In this document: piece by piece, positions 47,831-57,534 of the stretch
Layout of the letters: each line of letters starts with the position of its first letter
Numbering within the stretch: position 1 is the first letter of the stretch
Assembly (NCBI RefSeq): GCF_027409185.1
Contig: NC_084461.1
Coordinates: 187,152,001 to 187,216,000 of the forward strand
Reading direction: 5' to 3'
Origin: Cynocephalus volans
Lineage: Eukaryota > Chordata > Mammalia > Dermoptera > Cynocephalidae
Length of the DNA stretch: 64,000 nt
Translations under genes and position numbers: made by a program
The notes under the pieces: generated by a model
Databases searched by the model: none
Told to the model about the DNA's origin: nothing
Seen by the model: the letters and a program-made list of their open reading frames with translations, nothing else

Positions 47831-48285
47831 CAGCCTCTCAAAATCAAAGAATTAGTGAATTTTATGAAGTTCTGGTGTATTTGATCTTTTCACAGTGGGT
47901 AAATGTTATTTTGTAATCAGACAAACAATATAGTTATTTGAGTTATTTTCTTAAATTATTTAAAGTATGTAAAATTTTGGGTACAAAATAAGTCTAATTA
48001 GCACAGAAGAAAAAAAATCAGTTACTTTTTGTTTCACTAACACAAAGGGATTTTTTAACATAATGCATGCTCATGATCTAAAAAAACTTCAATTAATACA
48101 AAGAGGACTATAAAAGGAAGTAAATCCATCCCCATCCTTGTTCTCAGTTCTTTCTCAGAAGCAACCAATGTTCCCAGTTAGTTGTGATTCTTCTGAGAAA
48201 TATTCTATGTACATACAAAATATGTGTATACATCCTAAACAATTTTTATAATCATCCATAGCTACTTTTGAATTAAGTTAATTAC

Positions 48286-48500
48286 CTATCAACTGTAGTA
48301 AGCACGGTGATACCTTCTTTCTGCAAATGAACCAATTTACAAGGCTTGATATAGGGAAAGCCCAAAAAGGTGGCAGAAGACAATGGTGGGCGGTGTATGT
48401 CCCAGACAACCAGCTTCCCTTCCATTGTTGCTGAGAGGATTTGTGTTAAATTCAAATGGAAGACAGACTGGCTAAATTTTCCCACGAGCTTGTTGAAGGT
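48286..48500 (-). CDS. CFAP251: CFAP251 exon 5 of 17 (residues 108-178, Ser179 split)
   Basis: A 215-base exon. The acceptor is AAACACAG before ACCTTC and the donor is ATAG followed by GTAATT. It starts in phase 0 and ends with AG of a split Ser codon. It encodes [17 protein letters not shown], then [18 protein letters not shown] and [27 protein letters not shown] is a textbook WD-repeat strand c/d with the WD dipeptide, and the [12 protein letters not shown] segment opens the next blade. The open frame continues upstream of the acceptor into the intron by chance, so the start was set by the splice signal and the phase of exon 4. Confidence 0.95.
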
Positions 48501-49673
48501 CTGTGTTTCAAAAGACAGGTTTTGAGTTATCGTTGGTAATAAATATAAAACAAAGCATTTATCAACATGACATTTTATAATATTAGGCTGAAATATAGTG
48601 GGAAAAAGAGAATGGAAAAAATAATCACTAAAAACCGCCTCCCATGGATTGCCAGGGTCCAGGTAGTTCTGAACCTCTGACGGTTTGCTAAGAGCAAGTA
48701 AAGGGTTATGTACCGTGTTCAATTAAGCTGTTTGTTTAAAGCAAATGAAAGAGTAGTTAATCACATTTATACCTGTTCAACTCTCTTCTGGAGGTTTCAG
48801 AGAGTGATAAAGAAACTGATGTCTGTCATGAGCAAAAGCATGCTCCAGTTGTAAATACCATAAAATAATTCTTCCAGTCTCCTTTGATCATAAGGTATTT
48901 TCCCATCAGTAGAAATTATTTAAGCATTGGACATGAAATGCTCTGAATGAAACTCCTTATTAAATTTGTGCTATGTAAAATAAGGCACTATGCCATCTTC
49001 CTTAGATAGTATCTTAGAAATAAAGTATAGAAAGAACCCAGAGCAGTGATAAAGCCCCTCAGTGAATGTTTATGGAATGAATGAATGAAACTCAGCAATC
49101 AGTCACAGGATACTCATACAGTAAATCTGCTGCCCCATTCTCTAATTATGTAGAGAAGATCCTAGGGTTTGGTTCTTTTGACTTGAACACAAAAGAATCA
49201 GTAAAATAATAATTGGTGAAGCAAGAGCATCAAGTTCTTCCTAAGACCAGCACTGTTTCAATACAAGGCATTTTTATCATCTCAAATTACAATTCATGTT
49301 CATTAATAATGGATTCTGCATGTGCGAATTTACCTACTTGTTTGCCGCCAACAACAACAAAAGTCTGTTTTGAAGGAGAAACATACATAAAACAAGGTTA
49401 TGTATTGATCAGTTGATGAAAATGTGACTGGAGTTTCAAAGGAACCCAATCCCCTATTTCTCCTAGAAGGAACGGTTCAGTACTCATTAATTCAGTGTTT
49501 GCAGAGACTTTATAGAACATAACTACCATGAATAAAGAGAACTCACTGTATTTTTTTGATACTTTCATTTATGAAACACGAAGTTTGCAGATAGAATAGT
49601 TTTTCCTTGTGTCTATCCATCTCATCTTTATCTTTCCTTTTGGCATGCCCTCTTTAAAAAATAAGTTTCTACA

Positions 49674-49801
49674 GAGGGGGAGGTGAGGGGGTGGAGAGGA
49701 ACTGGTAAAGGGGCATGAAAATGAACTACAATGTATATTGAGAAGTAAAATAAAAATAAATAAATAAAAAGAAATGAACAGCAAAAAATAAATAAATAAA
49801 T
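49674..49801 (+). mobile_element. 128-bp retrotransposed fragment, probable LINE 3' end
   Basis: A perfect 17-bp duplication 'aaaaataagtttctaca' lies at 49657-49673 and 49802-49818. The body starts G-rich ('gagggggaggtgagg') and ends in (AAAT)n, with an internal second A-rich stretch. It resembles 13250-13340 in its order of motifs. Confidence 0.7.
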
Positions 49802-50396
49802 AAAAATAAGTTTCTACAACTCATACCATGAGAGAAGAAAGGAAGGAGAAAAATCATAATAAGGTGTTCAGTGAGGGAGATTACATGGATATCAAATACA
49901 GAAAATGCTACTGGAGACAGAACTCGAGTTCCACCTCAGATGCAATAGCTTGAGGTAAGCAGGTAAGATAAAACATTTTCTAAATATCTGGTTCGTCACC
50001 TGCCTAATACCAAATATCCAATATCATTTTTTATTATTTTGAAACTGAGCAGCTTTATATTTTATCCAGTCATGTTTAACCATTCTACTTACATCATTTC
50101 ATATTAACTTGCATTCTTTGTCAATATGCACATATACATTATAAAAGCCATCACTTTTTTGGATATTTCCTCATGGTAGTTAACTTTTTTCTCCATAACA
50201 TTTTATTTTTAACAATACTTCCATTATTTTCAACTGACAATTCAATATGAATAACAGACCCAAGTAAAGTTTTCAAATTATTTCCCAATGGTTTAATATC
50301 AAGACATACAAAGAGCAGCTCAAAGCTACTAAGCTTGCACATATATGTCTATTCTCCACAAAATCGGATGTATAAAAATACAGCAGGCATACTCAC

Positions 50397-50447
50397 TTTT
50401 TCTGTTAAAAGTGGGGCACTGTGAGCAAGTATTCCTCTCTCTTCATT
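50397..50447 (-). CDS. CFAP251: CFAP251 exon 4 of 17, 51-base exon (residues 91-107)
   Basis: This very short exon encodes NEERGILAHSAPLLTEK, phase 0-0. The acceptor is ACTTACCAG before AATGAA and the donor is AAA followed by GTGAGT. The boundary was chosen because it keeps phase with exon 3 (ending TGG) and exon 5 (starting ACC), and because the remembered human protein has W-Y-E-E-R at this junction. An equally good-looking acceptor 40 bases upstream, at 50488-50489, would give GTC TTT TTT TAG, an immediate stop, so it cannot be the productive site. Exact-multiple-of-three length makes skipping frame-neutral. Confidence 0.88.
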
Positions 50448-50779
50448 CTGGTAAGTACAGTAAAAATAATCACTACTAAAAAAAGACCTGGTTGCCAAAA
50501 GACAAATTACATGATAAAACCAAAACAGATACACCCAAACAAGGTCAGAGACTTGCAATATCTACCAGTAAGAGAACCTGTTGCCTCAGAGAATATCTAA
50601 AAACACTGAAAGAAAAGCAATACATAAAAAATGCCACAAATTATTGTGATTTTAAATGATAGTTAATGCAAATTGGAATTCTACATTAATAAGACTTTAA
50701 AACTTTATGATAAATCCCTGAAGTAATGAGTATCACTGACAATCAGCAATCCAATATGCTTTTGTTTTTGCTTTGAACT

Positions 50780-51490
50780 TTTATACTGTGGTAAAATTCA
50801 CTTAACATAAAATTAACCATTTACTACTTTAAAGTGCACGATTCAGTGGCAGTTAGTACATTCATAATGCTGTGCAACCACCACCTCTATCTAGTTCCAA
50901 GACATTTTCATCACCCCCAAAAGAAACCCCACACCTATTAGCAGTCACTCTCCATTCCTGCCGACCCGCAGCCCCTGGCAACCACCAATCTACTCTGTCC
51001 TTATGGGTTTGCCTGAACATTCTGAACATTCCATATAAATGGACTCATACAATACCTGACTTTTTGTGCCTGGCTTCTTTCCTTTAGCATCATGTTTTCA
51101 AGGCTCATCATGTTGTAGCATGTGTCAGTGCTACATACAATAATATTCCAGCGTATCAATATATAACATTTTCTTTACATATTCTTCAACTGATGGACAT
51201 TTGGTTTGTTTCTACCTTTTAGTTATTGCAAATAGTGCTGCTGCTATGTACATTTGTTTTGTTCTGTTTCGTTTTGTTTTGTTTCCGACTGGCCTGTCTG
51301 GGGATCCAAGTCCATGACCTTGGGGTTATAAGGCTGCACTCTACCCAACTGCTAACCAGCCAGCCTGTGAACATTTTTACAGAAGTATTTTTTTAAATGC
51401 CTGCTTTCAGTTCTTTCAGGTACATACCTAGGAATTGCTGAGTCAGGTGGTAAATTCTGTTTAACTTTCAATGTTTTCTTAATCTCATGA
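50780..51490 (-). mobile_element. LINE-1 M 3' end, antisense, with a SINE inside
   Basis: 'gtggtaaaattcacttaaca', 'ctgtgcaaccaccacctcta', 'gatggacatttggtttgttt'. Confidence 0.8.
51255..51366 (-). repeat. tRNA-Ile-derived SINE monomer
   Basis: Complement monomer: 'gactggcctgtctggggatc', 'tgaccttggggttataagg', 'ctaaccagccagcc'; GTTTT-rich at the tail side. Confidence 0.8.
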
Positions 51491-51845
51491 TTTTGCCTTG
51501 TGTTGGTATATCTCGAACTGATCTGTTCACTAATTCGTTTCTAAAAGGGAATAAAGTCCAAGGCCTCAAAAAAACCCTATACTTTAGACCTATTAAATAT
51601 ATTCAAGTAAATATTTGCCTCATTACTTTTAAAAATATTAAATGAAATTTAGTTATTTGCTTCTGATTTAATATGCTAATTTCCAATGGTACTAAAATAA
51701 ATACTGTAATTAAATCAAAAACTTAATATGTATTTATTGCTTCCTAAGTAGATACTATATTGTTATATTACCAAAACATCTGTACTCAAAGAATGAACAT
51801 ATACTTGTACCCATATTTAAAACAAATAAAAATATTTCTACTTAC

Positions 51846-51923
51846 CCACAAATAATATATTGTTTGTGTTCTACTATTGCTCACCAATTCTTTATTATTT
51901 GTTGGATTAAAAGTAAGATAGTT
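51846..51923 (-). CDS. CFAP251: CFAP251 exon 3 of 17 (residues 65-90)
   Basis: A 78-base, phase 0-0 exon. The acceptor is ACATTTCAG before AACTAT and the donor is TGG followed by GTAAGT. It encodes [17 protein letters not shown] followed by [22 protein letters not shown] is a WD-repeat strand b/c, and TIYYLW is strand d. Human has an Ala where this copy has Leu in the YYxW end (memory-based). It lies 5.0 kb downstream of exon 2, across an intron full of nested repeats, and 1.4 kb before the 51-base exon 4. Confidence 0.93.
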
Positions 51924-52773
51924 CTGAAATGTAAAGTATGGAAATATATTACATGATAATAAATTTTCTACTTCTCTCTAATTAAGCTGAATGCTAAAAT
52001 TAAATAATAATTTTAACTAAAATAAATAACTGAATAGAAATAAAAAACAGAAAAGACATGGCATTTAGTAAGCAACAGGATTATCACTTAAATACTGGTT
52101 GTTAAAATAGATAGTGTCAAATACGTTCCCTTTCTAGTCTTATTTATGATACTTCATCATCTATAAATTGGAAGAGGCAAAAGTAAACCAGTATTCACCA
52201 ATAACCTCCATTCTTGGACAAAGACTGCTGCGTACACATTTCTAAGTTTGACAAGGCCACAAGATATCTTGGAATGAATGCAAGATATAGGAAGGGGATT
52301 CTGATTCCTGATGAGGGTGAATAGCATGGGTTGCTGGATCCCTTCCCAAAAATCAGCCCTGCAGAAACTATAGATATGAGGGAAACATTAAATGCAGAAA
52401 CTAAACAACAACAACCAAGTGTGAAAGTCCTAGGGAGACGTAAGGTGTGTGTCTTGAGACATATATGGGAGGTGGGAGGCTGCAGCCTGACATGAAGGGC
52501 TGCAGGACGAGTGCATAGAGACAGACTGAGAAAAGCTTTATAAGTTCCATTGCTGCCGCTTCCAACCCATCTCCACACCTATTCCTTACCTATTACTTGC
52601 TGCATTACTGCAGGAATGTAAACTACCAATGCCAGTATCTGATAATTAGTATCAGGATAGCAAGCCTGGTTGGGGTGAGAACTGATTAAAGCAGGTGCAT
52701 AAACCAGACCTCAAAAAGACTGAAAATCAGCCTCAAATCAGCTCAATCTCTGACCACTCTGCCAAATGCCACC

Positions 52774-52774
<1 letters not shown>

Positions 52775-52860
<86 letters not shown>
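52775..52860 (+). repeat. (TG)43 microsatellite
   Basis: 86 bases of uninterrupted TG, abutting a SINE directly. Confidence 0.98.
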
Positions 52861-52861
<1 letters not shown>

Positions 52862-52948
52862 CTGGCTGGTACAGGAATCCCAACCCTTGACCCTTGACCT
52901 TGGTGTTATAACACCACACTCTAACCAACTGAGCCAACCAGCTAGCTA
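52861..52948 (-). repeat. tRNA-Ile-derived SINE monomer
   Basis: 'ggctggtacaggaatccc', 'ttggtgttataacaccacac', 'ctaaccaactgagccaacc'; a 7-base 'acccttg' duplication inside. The microsatellite occupies the place of the tail. Confidence 0.88.
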
Positions 52949-52969
52949 GTAAGTCTTCTATATTAGACC

Positions 52970-53390
52970 ATTTCTGTTGCTTATAACAAAATACACAGAA
53001 CTGGATAATTTATAAAGAAAACGAAATTTATTAAGTTTCGGAGGCTGGGAAGTCTAAAGTCCAGGGAACACTTACGGTGAGGGTCTTCTTTTGGTGGTGG
53101 CTTTACAGCAAGGCAGGGGGTCTCACATGGTAGAAAATGGCAGAGCAGAGAGAACGAGAGACCAACGTCCTCATTCACTCTCCTTTTAAAGCCCTCAGAA
53201 TCATGCCCCTGACCACCATTTTTAATCCATTCACTATGGCATGGTCTTACAATCTAATTAATCACCTCTTCAAGGCCCCACCTTACAATTACCACAATAG
53301 GATTTCCCACTCTTAACTGTTACAGTGGGTATTAAGTTTTGGGGGTACATTCATCCAAGGCACTATTGAAATACGCAACAACATAAGTAA
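52970..53390 (-). mobile_element. LTR-like element, probably MaLR, antisense
   Basis: 'aactggataatttataaaga', 'ggaggctgggaagtctaaag', 'caaggccccaccttacaatt', 'gggggtacattcatccaagg', the familiar complement order of a MaLR-type LTR. The family is uncertain. Confidence 0.5.
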
Positions 53391-53459
53391 ATCGAGTAAA
53401 AAAAAGCCAAAGCCCTTTGCAAAAAAAAAAAAAAGACATTTATATAAAATTCTAGAAGA

Positions 53460-54140
53460 TGCAAACTAATAAACATTAATAATCAAGAGGATAGATTTTG
53501 GGATATGGATGGAGGAATAAGATCATACCTTGGAGACCATAATATGGAGTTTAGATTTTATTCTAAAGACAATGAGAAGTCACTAAAGGGTTTTAAGGAA
53601 GGGCGTGATATAATATTTTACTTATTTAAAAAATATTACTTTGGCTGCTGTGGGAAGATTGTTAGGGGGTGAGGCAAGAGTGAGAGATCAGCAGGGAGGA
53701 TGTTGTAGTTGGGCAGGTAGAGATGACTGCAGCCTGGACTAGGACAGTGGCAGTGGAAATGGGGAGAGGAAAGATTTTAGGATATATCATGGAAGAAAAT
53801 AGCACTTAGTGCCTTGGGAATGAATGAGAATACCCAAGAAGAAAGCATATCAAGAAGAATAGGAAGAAGGGGAGCTCCTAGAACCAAATCCTGAGGAACG
53901 CCAATATTTAGAAAGCATGCAAAGGAAAGAAAAAGAATCCACAAACGAGCCTGAGAAAGGATGGCCCGTGAGATAGCAGAAAAAGTATCTTGTAAATCCA
54001 CTGGGAAGGGTGTAACTGCTGTTGAGACAAAGAATAATAAGAAGATTTAACAAGGTTCATTTGATTTGGGCACACTAGTGACCATGACAAGTACAGATTC
54101 AATGGAGTCAGGGGAGGAAGGGTAGAAGACAGATAAAAAG
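53460..54140 (-). repeat. L2/CR1-like tract, interrupted
   Basis: 'cactaaagggttttaaggaa', 'tactttggctgctgtgggaa', 'tgactgcagcctggactagg'. The same text order occurs at 59990-60065 and 61228-61420. It probably continues at 54600-55040 after an L1 insertion. Confidence 0.5.
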
Positions 54141-54600
54141 AAGCAAAATGGTCATCATCAATAGGATGGATAAATAAGCTGTAGTAAACTCAAAACAATG
54201 AAAACTATACAGCAGTGAAATGAATGAATTATAGCTCAAGAATCAACATGGATAAATCTCAGAAACAATGTTGAGAAGATGAGGCAATAGAATATATTCC
54301 AAATATATAAAGGTCAAAACCAGGTGAAACTAAACAAGATAGTATTAAGGGATAGACACATCACTAGACAAAAGTATAAAGAAAGGCACGGAAATGCATA
54401 ACACAAAATTTGGGATAGTGGTTAACCTTAGGGAGAAAGGCAGGGGATGAAATTGGCGAAGGGGAACAAAAAACTTCTAGGATTTAGGGAATGTTCTATT
54501 TTCGATCCAGTGTTAAGTACCCAGGTACATTTTTTTCTTCTTTACAAATGTTCACATTTTGCATGCCTTATTTAACAATAAAACTATAAAGAGACAAAAT
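54140..54600 (+). mobile_element. LINE-1 M fragment
   Basis: 'ggatggataaataagctgta', 'catggataaatctcagaaac', 'gttcacattttgcatgcc'. Confidence 0.7.
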
Positions 54601-55068
54601 ATTTCTTGCAGAAAAAAGAGTAAACGAGAGTTGAAGAAGTAGAGAAAGCAAGTGTAGACAACTCCCCTGAGAAGTTTCACTGTCAAGGCGAGCACAAGGC
54701 AGTAGCTGGAATGAGATGTGGGGTTAAAAGGAGCTCTTTAGGGACAGGTGGTAGGAAAGCACCTTCCTATGCTGATGGGAATAATGGCCCAGGAGAGGGA
54801 GCTGACAGCTTCAAGAGTAAGGGAAATGGGATGGATCTAGTGCACTGGCCATTCAGGGCCATTGCAGGGAAAAGAGAAGCTGCTGAGCTTGAAAGTAGGT
54901 TGTAGCTAGGGAGTGAGAATGGACCAGTTTGTATCTGATGGCTTCCATTTTCTCAAAGAAACACAAGGGAGGTCATCAGGGGAGAGTGAGAGGAAGGGCT
55001 TAAGGAGATGTGAGCAGAAGGCAAGAACTGTTAGCTCACTAGAACAGCCAGGCAGTGCTGGGAGCTTT

Positions 55069-55220
55069 GGGGATCGCAACCCTTGGCTTGGTGCCGTCTG
55101 CACCGCACTCAGCCAGTGAGCGCACCGGCCATTCCTATATAGGATCCGAACCCGCGGCGGAGCGCTGGTGCGCTCCCAAGCGCTGCACTCTCCTGAGTGC
55201 ACCACGGGGCCAGCCCTTTG
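55069..55220 (-). repeat. Full-length GC-rich dimeric SINE
   Basis: On the minus strand unit 1 ('ggcgcactc'-type head, 'cgggttcggatcc') is followed by a complete unit 2 ('gcgctcactggctgagtg' to 'caagccaagggttgcgatcc'). Imperfect 13-bp duplication 'tgctg(g/a)gagcttt'. It is the closest intact relative of the deleted subfamily. Confidence 0.85.
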
Positions 55221-55540
55221 TGCTGAGAGCTTTTGAACTAATGACTGAATTCAGGGCTAAATGAATTGGTTCAGTTGGCTGGTTCTCTCCAGCCACGTTC
55301 AGCCTCCTCAGCTACAGGCACAGAGAAGGCCGACGGTGGAGTTCATCCAGAGTTGGGGTGCTTTTGCAGGATTGTCTGATAAAACTTTCTGCAATGATGG
55401 AAATGTTCTATAATCTGTGCTGTCAAATATGGTAGCCAACAGCCACATGTGGCTAATGAGTACTTGAAATGTGGCTAGTGAAACTGAGAAACCAAATTTG
55501 TGATTTTACTTAATTCTAATCAATTTAAATTTAAATGGTC

Positions 55541-56069
55541 ATATGTATTCAGCAAAGTTGCACGATGAAAACTCAACACACAAAATTCAGCTTCATTTCT
55601 ATACACTAGCAATGCACAATCTGAAAGGGAAATTAAGAAAATTTAATTTACTATAGCATCAAAAAGAATAAAATACTCAGGAAGAAATTTAACCAAGGAA
55701 GTAAAAAATTTGCATACTGGAAATTACAAAACATTGCTCAAAGAAATTAAAGAAGATTTTTTTTTTTTTTTTTTTTTTTTGTCTTTTTCGTGACCGGCGC
55801 TCAGCCAGTGAGTGCCCCGGCCATTCCTATATAGGATCCGAACCCACAGTGGGAGCGTCGCCCTCTCCCGAGTGTGCCACGGGCTCAGCCTGAAATTAAA
55901 GAAGATATTAAAGAAGACATAGATAAATGCCAAGACATCCTGTGCTCATGGTTTGGAAGACAATACTATTAAAATGACAATACTACCCAAAGTGATCTAC
56001 AGATTCAATGTAATCTCTATCAAAATCCCATAGGCATTTTTTGCAGCAATAGAAAAACCCACTCTAAAC
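55541..56069 (+). mobile_element. LINE-1 ORF2 fragment
   Basis: 'ttctatacactagcaatgca', 'aattacaaaacattgctcaa', 'cagattcaatgtaatctcta' in sense order. Confidence 0.85.
55758..55891 (-). repeat. Young SINE, deleted-dimer subfamily
   Basis: Same 'gctgag...ccggtcacgaaaaag' junction on the minus strand. A perfect 15-bp duplication 'gaaattaaagaagat' lies at 55743-55757 and 55892-55906. A small deletion removes part of the GC-rich middle. Confidence 0.9.
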
Positions 56070-56354
56070 AGCCACATAAGGCTGGTGGTTACTGTATGAG
56101 TATTAATGGAAATTTAAGGACATTTTTTTCAGATGTAGGAGAAATGTTGGAGGAAAGGAGAGAAGATGGGCATAAGGCTGTGTAATGATGTGTGTCTTCT
56201 TGAGTCTGGTCACCCAGACCCTCTGTTTGGGTTTTAGATCCTGCAAGCCAGGTATGTACTTATCCTAGTGCCTGGCACATACTAGGTACTCAATAAATGC
56301 ATAACAAATGAAGGATGCAAGGATGAATGAGACAACGCAGAACAGCAGAGAGCA

Positions 56355-56695
56355 GTGATGTAGGAAATCGAGATCTGATGTTAACTTTCTGGTGTCCTTG
56401 CCAAGTCACCTCATGTAAATTGAGAATAATAATAATAACTTCACTGTATATATACCTCAATAGTTAGTTACAAGGCTAGCAGTTAAAAGCATGCTTCTTG
56501 AATAAGAAAGGCTGCTAGCGGGGTGACTTCAGGCAAATTATTTAATAATTAATAGTAGTATTCCACAGATATTAATATCTCCTTGCTAGCTTGTTTGCAT
56601 GGATTATGTGAGATAATGTAAGTAAAGAATTTAACAGAATCTAAGTAATAATAAATGCTTGAAAAATATTAGCTATTATTATAAAAGATAAAATG
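56355..56695 (+). repeat. Two adjacent MIR-like copies
   Basis: 'gtccttgccaagtcacctca' and, separately, 'acttcaggcaaattatttaa' with 'ttatgtgagataatgtaag' suggest two copies, split near 56465. Confidence 0.6.
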
Positions 56696-56733
56696 AGATC
56701 AGGGATATGAAAGTGTTTTTAAAAGCTCTTCTG

Positions 56734-56856
56734 CGGGGCTGGCCGGTTAGCACAGTTGGTTAGAGCATGGTGCTGATAACACCAAGGTCCAGGGCTCGAT
56801 CTCTGTACCAGCCAGCCACCAATAAATAAATAAATTAATTAATTAAAATAAAAAAT
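56734..56856 (+). repeat. tRNA-Ile-derived SINE monomer
   Basis: 'gggctggccggttagcacag', 'ttggttagagcatggtgctg', 'caccaaggtccagggctcg', long (AAAT)n tail; 13-bp duplication with one mismatch. It lies about 110 bases downstream of exon 2. Confidence 0.92.
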
Positions 56857-56964
56857 AAAAAGCTCTACTGCACCATAGCAAAACTCCAGTGAAACTAAAA
56901 GTAGCTTTTGACCTGGCTTCAACGTAACTTTAGGTTGATGTTTCCAGGCTCAAATTGAACTTAC

Positions 56965-57045
56965 CTGCAAACCATACTCTTTAGGGAGCTCGAGAGTAGA
57001 TGCTGGTGTTTCCACTGCTAAAGTCCACTTCCAGATGCACACTTT
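56965..57045 (-). CDS. CFAP251: CFAP251 exon 2 of 17 (residues 38-64)
   Basis: An 81-base, phase 0-0 exon. The acceptor is CTTATAG before AAAGTG and the donor is CAG followed by GTAAGT. It encodes [14 protein letters not shown] and then [18 protein letters not shown] is the strand d signature (the 'WD' dipeptide position) that closes the repeat started in exon 1. The exon can be skipped without a frameshift, but that would break the propeller blade. It is too short to stand out as an open frame and was found from phase and homology with the human protein as remembered. Confidence 0.94.
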
Positions 57046-57313
57046 CTATAAGTGATAGCAGAGAGAGGGGCATAAGAAGGTCTCTGAAGCCTGATGAAGT
57101 AACCTACACCTCCTGCGATGACACTGTTAACTTCAGGTAACTAAGCAAAGTACCATGAGCTAAGCCTCTATCAGGGAGGCCCTGACTTTGTACTGTGGAG
57201 TCCAGTCATCTCCTGAGGACATCACAGACACTATGCAGCCTCAGCAGAGCTGCCCATGGGGACACTCTGACAAGTTGGCCAGCTTGCTGAGGCTGACCCA
57301 CAGAGCCCTTTAC

Positions 57314-57425
57314 CTGGACTTCAGCATCTGAGATGGTTGCCAGATACTTGGCGTCGGGGGACATGGCTATTGCCCTGATGCCGTTACCTTCTGGGCAGCT
57401 GTCAAATATCGTGTGCACAGGAATA
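57314..57425 (-). CDS. CFAP251: CFAP251 exon 1 of 17 in window (residues 1-37)
   Basis: This is the 5'-most exon visible. Its acceptor is TTTTGCAG before TATTCC and its donor is CAG followed by GTAAAG. It enters with the last base of a split codon and leaves in phase 0. It encodes [13 protein letters not shown], then a WD-type strand with [17 protein letters not shown]. The 'SPDAKYLAT' segment is the typical WD40 strand b/c pattern, in which a structural Asp precedes a hydrophobic strand. The preceding residues of the repeat must come from an exon beyond 64000, so this exon is the middle of an early WD repeat. The 268-base intron that follows is short and carries no recognised repeat. Confidence 0.95.
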
Positions 57426-57534
57426 CTGCAAAACAGGACAAGAAGGTACAGCACTTGCTGAGGGCTCCTCAGCTTCCCAGAGGGGTCCAGAGCAGGTCTG
57501 AGCTCAGGTGAAACCTTCCAAAAACATAACGAAG

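Larger units (their letters stand above)
46364..51845 (-). other. CFAP251: CFAP251 introns 5, 4 and 3 (46364-48285, 48501-50396, 50448-51845)
   Basis: Exons 5 and 4 interrupt this span. Intron 5 holds a MIR split by a hAT MITE and a second MIR. Intron 4 holds a 128-base retrotransposed fragment at 49674-49801. Intron 3 holds an antisense L1 with a SINE inside. The remaining sequence (48520-49640, 49820-50380, 51490-51840) is AT-rich and unassigned. Confidence 0.7.
55385..56110. mobile_element. hAT MITE split by L1, itself split by a SINE
   Basis: Left part 55385-55537 ('gccacatgtggctaatgag', 'aatttaaatttaaatggtc') and right part about 56070-56110 ('cagccacataaggctggtgg') flank an L1 ORF2 piece and a SINE. 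Confidence 0.7.
51924..56964 (-). other. CFAP251: CFAP251 intron 2, 5.0 kb
   Basis: A dense repeat mosaic: (TG)43 next to a SINE, an LTR-like element (52970-53390), an old L2/CR1-like tract interrupted by an L1 piece, a dimer SINE, a MITE-L1-SINE nest, MIRs and a monomer SINE. No exon-like segment was found. 51930-52770 appears unique. Confidence 0.75.

Noticed and set aside
50349..50558. Longer open frame around exon 4, suggesting a 91-base exon
   Set aside because: The 91-base version breaks phase with exon 3; the 51-base version fits both neighbours and the remembered human junction.
13912..56856. Functional tRNA-Ile genes
   Set aside because: The units resemble tRNA-Ile, but they carry mutated stems, lack a full 3' acceptor match, end in A-rich tails and have target duplications: they are SINEs.
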